Shown here in pieces: positions 59,962 through 64,000 of a stretch of 64,000 bases of DNA. This stretch comes from Streptococcus suis (GTDB lineage: Bacteria > Bacillota > Bacilli > Lactobacillales > Streptococcaceae), in contig NZ_CP082205.1 of the NCBI RefSeq assembly GCF_019856455.1, positions 620,001-684,000 of the forward strand, read 5' to 3'. Positions within the stretch are counted from its first letter, which is position 1, and each line of letters begins with the position of its first letter. Under the pieces are notes generated by a model, which saw only the letters and a list, made by a program, of their open reading frames with translations, was not told where the DNA came from and did not search any database. Position numbers and translations under genes: made by a program.

Positions 59962-61815
59962 ATGAAAAAGACTTTTGTTCGTATAGCCACATTTCTAATG
60001 TTGGTTTGCCTATTCCCTGCTCAACTTGTTCAGGCCTGCTCAGGCTTTATCATTGGGAAAGGGTTGACAACGGATGGTTCTATCCTTTATGGTAGGACGG
60101 AAGATTATCCCTATCCACCAGATAATGGAGCGCACAATAAAAATTATATTGTGGTTCCAGCAGCAAGCTATGCTGAGGGAGATATGTTGGTGGATGAGAC
60201 TTTTGGTTTTACAGCACCACACTTGGCAAATGAGTTCAAGTACACCTCTACGCCTGACGCGGCATGTGGCGATGGTTCAAATGGTAATTATGGGGCGCAT
60301 GGTTTTAATGAAAAAGGCGTATCTATGACTGCTACTGTAACAGCTATTCCAAATGCTAAAGTCTTGGCAGTTGATCCTCTAGTTGAAGCTGGAGGGCTGG
60401 GAGAACCAATTTTGATTGATTATGTTCTTCCTAGGGTCACTAGTGCGCGTGAAGGTGTTGAGCTGATTGCAAAGACAATCGATGAAAAAGGCTCAGCAGA
60501 AGGGAATATTGTTATTATTGCCGACAAAAATGAAGTTTGGTACATGGAAATTTTGTCAGGTCATCAATATGTAGCCATCAAGTTCCCTGAAGACAAGTAT
60601 GCAATTTTTGCAAATACTTATTATCTAGGTCATGTTGATTTTACCGATACAGAAAATGTGATTGCTTCTGCAAAGGTTGAAGAAGTAGCCAAGCAAGCGG
60701 ATAATTATGTGACAGTCGATGGACAGTTCCATATCGCTAAATCATACGGTCCTGCAACTTATGCTGAAGCAGACCGTTCCCGTGTGTATGCAGGTATTAA
60801 ATTGATGGATCCAGCATCGCCTGTAACCTATGAAGATGCTGTGTATGATTTGCTACGTCAGCCAACAGATCCAAGTCGTCGCTTTAGTTTACAAGATACT
60901 TTTGCCTTACAACGTAACCGTTTTGAACATCTTCCAGAATTTCGTCCAGACGATGAAGCAGGCAAGGTAAAACAAGGGGATAATGGTGCGAATGACCAAG
61001 CGGCAGATGCGACTTATAAATACGCTCTTGGTAATGAAAACGTCATCGATGCCCATGTTTATCAGATCAATAGTAGCTTACCATCAGCCTTCGGTGGCAC
61101 AGTGTGGTTGGGCTTGGCTCAGACAAGGAATACACCGTATGTTCCATTTTATGGTATTGTGACTGATACTTATGAAGCCTTTAAAAATCGCTCAGCTTCT
61201 TATGACACGAATTCATGGTACTGGACGGTACAAAATATTGATAAGATGGCCATCTCACACCCAGAGTTATTTGGCACATCGATTCAAGAAAAATGGATTG
61301 CTCTTGAAAGTGAATGGATTGCTGCACAGGCAGCTCTTGATGCTCAATATGCTGGACTTTCAGAAGATGCAGCCGTAGCTCTGGCTCCAACTGTAACCGA
61401 GGAAACCTTGGCTCGTTCAGCAGAGATTTTTGCCCAACTAAAAGCTGTTGAAGCTGAAATGATGGCAAAAATTGAAGCAGCAACAACTCCGTCATCCAGC
61501 AGCACCGACTCATCAAGTAGTACCGAACCATCGACCAGCACTGAGCCATCATCAAGTGGTACCGAAACCTCAACCAGTACTTCAAGCAGTACAAGTCAGT
61601 CTACAAGTGCTTCTGATACAGGAGGAGCTACGGATACTTCCTCCTCAAGCGGAACAGTAGTGTCTTCTGATAATAAAGTAACACCTACCAATAAAAAAGG
61701 TAAATCAAGTCTTCCTAGTACAGGTGAGCAAGTCAGCCTCTTGTTGGTGGCGCTAGGTGTTGCAGGAATTTTAACAGCAATTTTTCTTCATCGGAAAAAA
61801 TCCAGTAAAGAATAA
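59962..61815 (+). CDS. C69-family dipeptidase, LPXTG-anchored surface protein
   Basis: A 617-residue secreted peptidase. A signal peptide (about 1-25, ending LVQA) is followed immediately by Cys26 in CSGFIIGK, the expected N-terminal nucleophile of the Ntn-hydrolase family C69 (PepD). Cleavage by signal peptidase would therefore expose the catalytic residue. The peptidase domain spans about 26-510, with ILYGRTEDYP and ANTYYLGHVDF. A Ser/Thr-rich stalk (about 512-585) and a sortase signal LPSTG with hydrophobic helix and basic tail (HRKKSSKE) follow. It probably digests peptides at the wall. The VQAC stretch is not a good lipobox. Confidence 0.88.
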   Translation: MKKTFVRIATFLMLVCLFPAQLVQACSGFIIGKGLTTDGSILYGRTEDYPYPPDNGAHNKNYIVVPAASYAEGDMLVDETFGFTAPHLANEFKYTSTPDAACGDGSNGNYGAHGFNEKGVSMTATVTAIPNAKVLAVDPLVEAGGLGEPILIDYVLPRVTSAREGVELIAKTIDEKGSAEGNIVIIADKNEVWYMEILSGHQYVAIKFPEDKYAIFANTYYLGHVDFTDTENVIASAKVEEVAKQADNYVTVDGQFHIAKSYGPATYAEADRSRVYAGIKLMDPASPVTYEDAVYDLLRQPTDPSRRFSLQDTFALQRNRFEHLPEFRPDDEAGKVKQGDNGANDQAADATYKYALGNENVIDAHVYQINSSLPSAFGGTVWLGLAQTRNTPYVPFYGIVTDTYEAFKNRSASYDTNSWYWTVQNIDKMAISHPELFGTSIQEKWIALESEWIAAQAALDAQYAGLSEDAAVALAPTVTEETLARSAEIFAQLKAVEAEMMAKIEAATTPSSSSTDSSSSTEPSTSTEPSSSGTETSTSTSSSTSQSTSASDTGGATDTSSSSGTVVSSDNKVTPTNKKGKSSLPSTGEQVSLLLVALGVAGILTAIFLHRKKSSKE

Positions 61816-61825
61816 ATGAATATGT

Positions 61826-61860
61826 AAAAGTAGGTTGGATTGAATTCAATCTACTTTTTT
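61826..61860 (+). terminator. Terminator of the dipeptidase gene
   Basis: AAAAGTAG/CTACTTTT outer stem with an inner pairing TTG/CAA, followed by TT. Confidence 0.75.
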
Positions 61861-61872
61861 GAAACAATTTTG

Positions 61873-61916
61873 TTTACAAATGTAGTCGTATATTGTATAA
61901 TTTGTTTACAGATGTA
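61873..61916 (+). promoter_or_regulatory. copA promoter with two CopY boxes
   Basis: TTTACA (61873-61878) and TATAAT (61896-61901) are 17 nt apart. Two cop boxes TACAnnTGTA, TACAAATGTA (61875-61884) and TACAGATGTA (61907-61916), overlap the -35 and the region just past the -10, ideal for CopY repression relieved by copper. Confidence 0.92.
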
Positions 61917-61935
61917 GTCAGAAAAGGAGTAACCT

Positions 61936-64000
61936 ATGAAACAAGCAAGCTATCCCATTCAAGGTATGACCTGCGCTTCCTGTGCTATGACGGTTGAGAA
62001 AGCGGTTGGCAAATTAGCAGGAATGGAAGAAGCTAGTGTCAACCTAGCGACTGAAAAATTGAGTGTTAGCTATGATGAAAAGCTTTTGGGACTAGAGGAT
62101 ATTCGTCAGGCAGTTGAAAAGGCGGGGTACCAGCTAGTCGATAATTTGGTAACCGAGTCTTATGATATTGCAGGCATGACCTGCGCTTCCTGTGCTATGA
62201 CAGTTGAAAAAGCTCTGGGCAAACTAGAGGGTGTAGAAGAAGTCTCTGTCAATCTAGCAACAGAAAAGGCGACTATCCGTTATAGCCGTGATAGGCAAAA
62301 TCCAGCTAGTCTTGAAAGAGCAGTTGAGCAAGCAGGTTATCAGCTGATTCGACCAGAAGAAGTAGAAGAGGCTGCGGACGAGGGACCGAGCAAGGAAGAA
62401 AAGCTGTGGCATCGATTTGTCTGGTCAGCAGCATTTACTCTTCCATTGCTCTATATTGCTATGGGGCCTATGTTGCCTTGGGGTGGTTTTCCATTACCAG
62501 CTTTGCTCCACCAACCGCTAGTCTATGCGGTCAGTCAAGTCATCTTGCTCATCCCTATCCTCTATATCGGACGCAGTTTTTTCCAAAAAGGCTTTAAAAC
62601 TCTCTTGCAAGGCCATCCAAATATGGATTCCTTGATTGCTGTTGGGACAGGGGCAGCCTTGGTTCAAGGTCTTTTGATGATTGCGTTTCTTCTGATGGGG
62701 AAAGAAGTGGCCATGCACGGTCACCATCCAGAACTGTATTTTGAATCAGCCGCCGTTATCTTGACCTTGATTACCCTAGGAAAATATTTTGAAGCTAGAG
62801 CCAAAGGTCAGACTTCTGAGGCCATTAAGAAATTGATGGATCTGGCTCCTAAGACGGCTCAGGTCTTGCGAAATGGTCAGGAAATACAAGTGCCGATTGA
62901 AGAAGTGGTGGTCGGTGACCAGGTCATTGTTCGTCCTGGGCAACAGATTCCTGTTGATGGTCAGGTTCTCGAAGGTCAAACACGTGTGGATGAGTCTATG
63001 CTGACGGGTGAGAGCCTACCAGTGAAGAAAGCTCTAGGCGATAATGTTTTTGGTGGTACCCTAAACCAGCAAGGCGCCATTACCATGCAGGCTATCAAGG
63101 TTGGTCGTGATACGACTCTAGCTCAGATTATTCGCTTGGTAGAAGAGGCTCAAGGGTCTAAGGCTCCCATTGCCAAATTGGCTGATCAAGTTTCTGCCGT
63201 CTTTGTTCCAGTTGTCATGGGCTTGGCTCTCTTGTCGGGTCTGGCCTGGTACTTCTTGGGTCAAGAATCATGGATTTTTTCACTAAGTATTATCATCGCC
63301 GTCTTGGTCATCGCCTGCCCTTGTGCTCTGGGATTAGCAACCCCTACGGCTATCATGGTTGGAACTGGAAAAGGTGCAGAAAACGGTCTTTTGTTCAAGT
63401 CAGGTCAAGCTATTGAAACCCTACAAGGTGTGAACACCATTGTCTTCGACAAGACTGGGACCATTACTGAGGGCAAGCCACAAGTGACAGACATCCACCT
63501 TTTGTCTACTAAAAATCGTGAGCAGGTCCTCCAGCTGGCAGCAAGTAGCGAGCAATTTTCCGAGCATCCCTTGGCTCAGGCTCTCCTGCAAGCAGCTCGG
63601 ACAGAAAAGATTGTTCTCTTGCCCGCCACCGATTTTCAGGCACTTTCTGGTCGTGGTCTTTCGGTGACAATAGCAGAGCAGACCATCTATCTGGGAAATG
63701 AACGGTTGATGCGGGAACAGGGAATTGATGTTTCCAAAGGACGTGCAGTTGCGGAAACATTTGCCCATCAAGCCAAGACGCCTGTTTTCCTAGCCAGCCA
63801 GCAAGAAGTACTAGCAGTCATTGCCATTGCTGATAAAGTAAAAGAGACCAGCCGTCAGGCTGTTCAGGCTCTGCAAACCATGGGACTAGAAGTTGTCATG
63901 CTGACAGGAGATAATGAAAAAACTGCCAAAGCCATTGCCAAGGAAGTCGGCATTGAGCAGGTGGTCAGTCAGGTCATGCCAGACGACAAGGCCAACCAAG
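61936..64000 (+). CDS. copA: CopA copper-exporting P1B-type ATPase (cut by window end)
   Basis: About 688 residues are visible. Two heavy-metal-associated domains each carry [14 protein letters not shown] (about residues 10-23 and 78-91), an uncommon number for streptococcal CopA. Membrane helices follow, then TGES ([10 protein letters not shown]), the ion-binding CPC in [26 protein letters not shown] with the phosphorylated aspartate, and [11 protein letters not shown] near the window edge. It exports Cu+ and protects against copper stress. AAAGGAG precedes the ATG. The repressor gene copY, usually immediately upstream, is absent; copZ may lie beyond the window. Confidence 0.95.
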   Translation, partial: MKQASYPIQGMTCASCAMTVEKAVGKLAGMEEASVNLATEKLSVSYDEKLLGLEDIRQAVEKAGYQLVDNLVTESYDIAGMTCASCAMTVEKALGKLEGVEEVSVNLATEKATIRYSRDRQNPASLERAVEQAGYQLIRPEEVEEAADEGPSKEEKLWHRFVWSAAFTLPLLYIAMGPMLPWGGFPLPALLHQPLVYAVSQVILLIPILYIGRSFFQKGFKTLLQGHPNMDSLIAVGTGAALVQGLLMIAFLLMGKEVAMHGHHPELYFESAAVILTLITLGKYFEARAKGQTSEAIKKLMDLAPKTAQVLRNGQEIQVPIEEVVVGDQVIVRPGQQIPVDGQVLEGQTRVDESMLTGESLPVKKALGDNVFGGTLNQQGAITMQAIKVGRDTTLAQIIRLVEEAQGSKAPIAKLADQVSAVFVPVVMGLALLSGLAWYFLGQESWIFSLSIIIAVLVIACPCALGLATPTAIMVGTGKGAENGLLFKSGQAIETLQGVNTIVFDKTGTITEGKPQVTDIHLLSTKNREQVLQLAASSEQFSEHPLAQALLQAARTEKIVLLPATDFQALSGRGLSVTIAEQTIYLGNERLMREQGIDVSKGRAVAETFAHQAKTPVFLASQQEVLAVIAIADKVKETSRQAVQALQTMGLEVVMLTGDNEKTAKAIAKEVGIEQVVSQVMPDDKANQ

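Noticed and set aside
59962..60050. Lipoprotein signal in the C69 dipeptidase (VQAC)
   Set aside because: The -3 and -2 residues fit a lipobox poorly and the cysteine is the expected Ntn nucleophile; the protein already has an LPXTG anchor.

Overview
The window looks like a low-GC Firmicute chromosome, and gene order and protein sequences point to Streptococcus, most probably S. suis. The run era-mutM-coaE-pmrA-rpmG-secG-rnr-smpB...tehB, the ftsW-ppc-tuf neighbourhood and prfB-ftsE-ftsX all follow streptococcal order. Pneumococcal-type RUP repeats and many insertion sequences (IS) are scattered between housekeeping genes. Species assignment is inference from reading alone.

Layout. 1-3750: a YbaK/EbsC deacylase (cut by the window edge), a DUF368 lipid-carrier transporter, thiT under a TPP riboswitch, a GH25 muramidase, and an ECF S component with a DUF4430 lipoprotein. 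3863-15404: ftsW-ppc, an ECF sigma/anti-sigma pair, tuf, tpiA, a Cof phosphatase with an HD-domain dNTPase, a TauE-type permease and a DUF1934 gene. 15406-16944: IS30-family copy 1. 17002-20115: a yybP-ykoY (Mn2+) riboswitch, two small repeats and an mgtA-type P-type ATPase. 20137-22636: a cluster of three TM2 proteins with two divergent small membrane proteins. 22672-24174: an IS4-family element. 24318-28861: vanZ-like gene, queG, prfB (programmed frameshift), ftsE and ftsX. 28975-31201: a decayed IS66 element that splits the small gene at the end of the feoA-feoB operon (28913-33911).

34068-38669: tRNA-Thr, then a short leader peptide with an attenuator-like terminator, a RUP, and a 482-bp cassette with 18-bp perfect terminal inverted repeats and an 11-bp target duplication. 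The cassette carries one 86-codon gene and sits exactly on the ribosome-binding site of a heterodimeric ABC drug exporter. 38723-43543: a HAD phosphatase, an AhpD-like protein, and nanE with a PTS IICB and an RpiR regulator. 43643-52942: ybeY-dgkA-era, a GNAT acetyltransferase, structured repeats, mutM-coaE-pmrA-rpmG-secG and rnr-smpB. 52970-57600: an AT-rich island between smpB and the adh/tehB pair, holding two or three unknown genes broken by IS30 copy 2 and an IS1182-type element. 57817-64000: a zinc alcohol dehydrogenase behind a MerR-type promoter, tehB, an LPXTG-anchored C69 dipeptidase, and copA (cut by the window end) behind CopY boxes.

Themes. Metal and cofactor homeostasis recurs: Mn and TPP riboswitches, Feo, CopA and an ECF transporter. 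Cell-envelope genes also recur: FtsW, FtsEX, DgkA, DUF368, GH25 and VanZ. Exact target-site duplications can be read for four insertion sequences and for the cassette, so the pre-insertion sequences of two broken genes can be reconstructed. The best candidate for something undescribed is the cassette at 34709-35190 together with the leader-peptide control region next to it.
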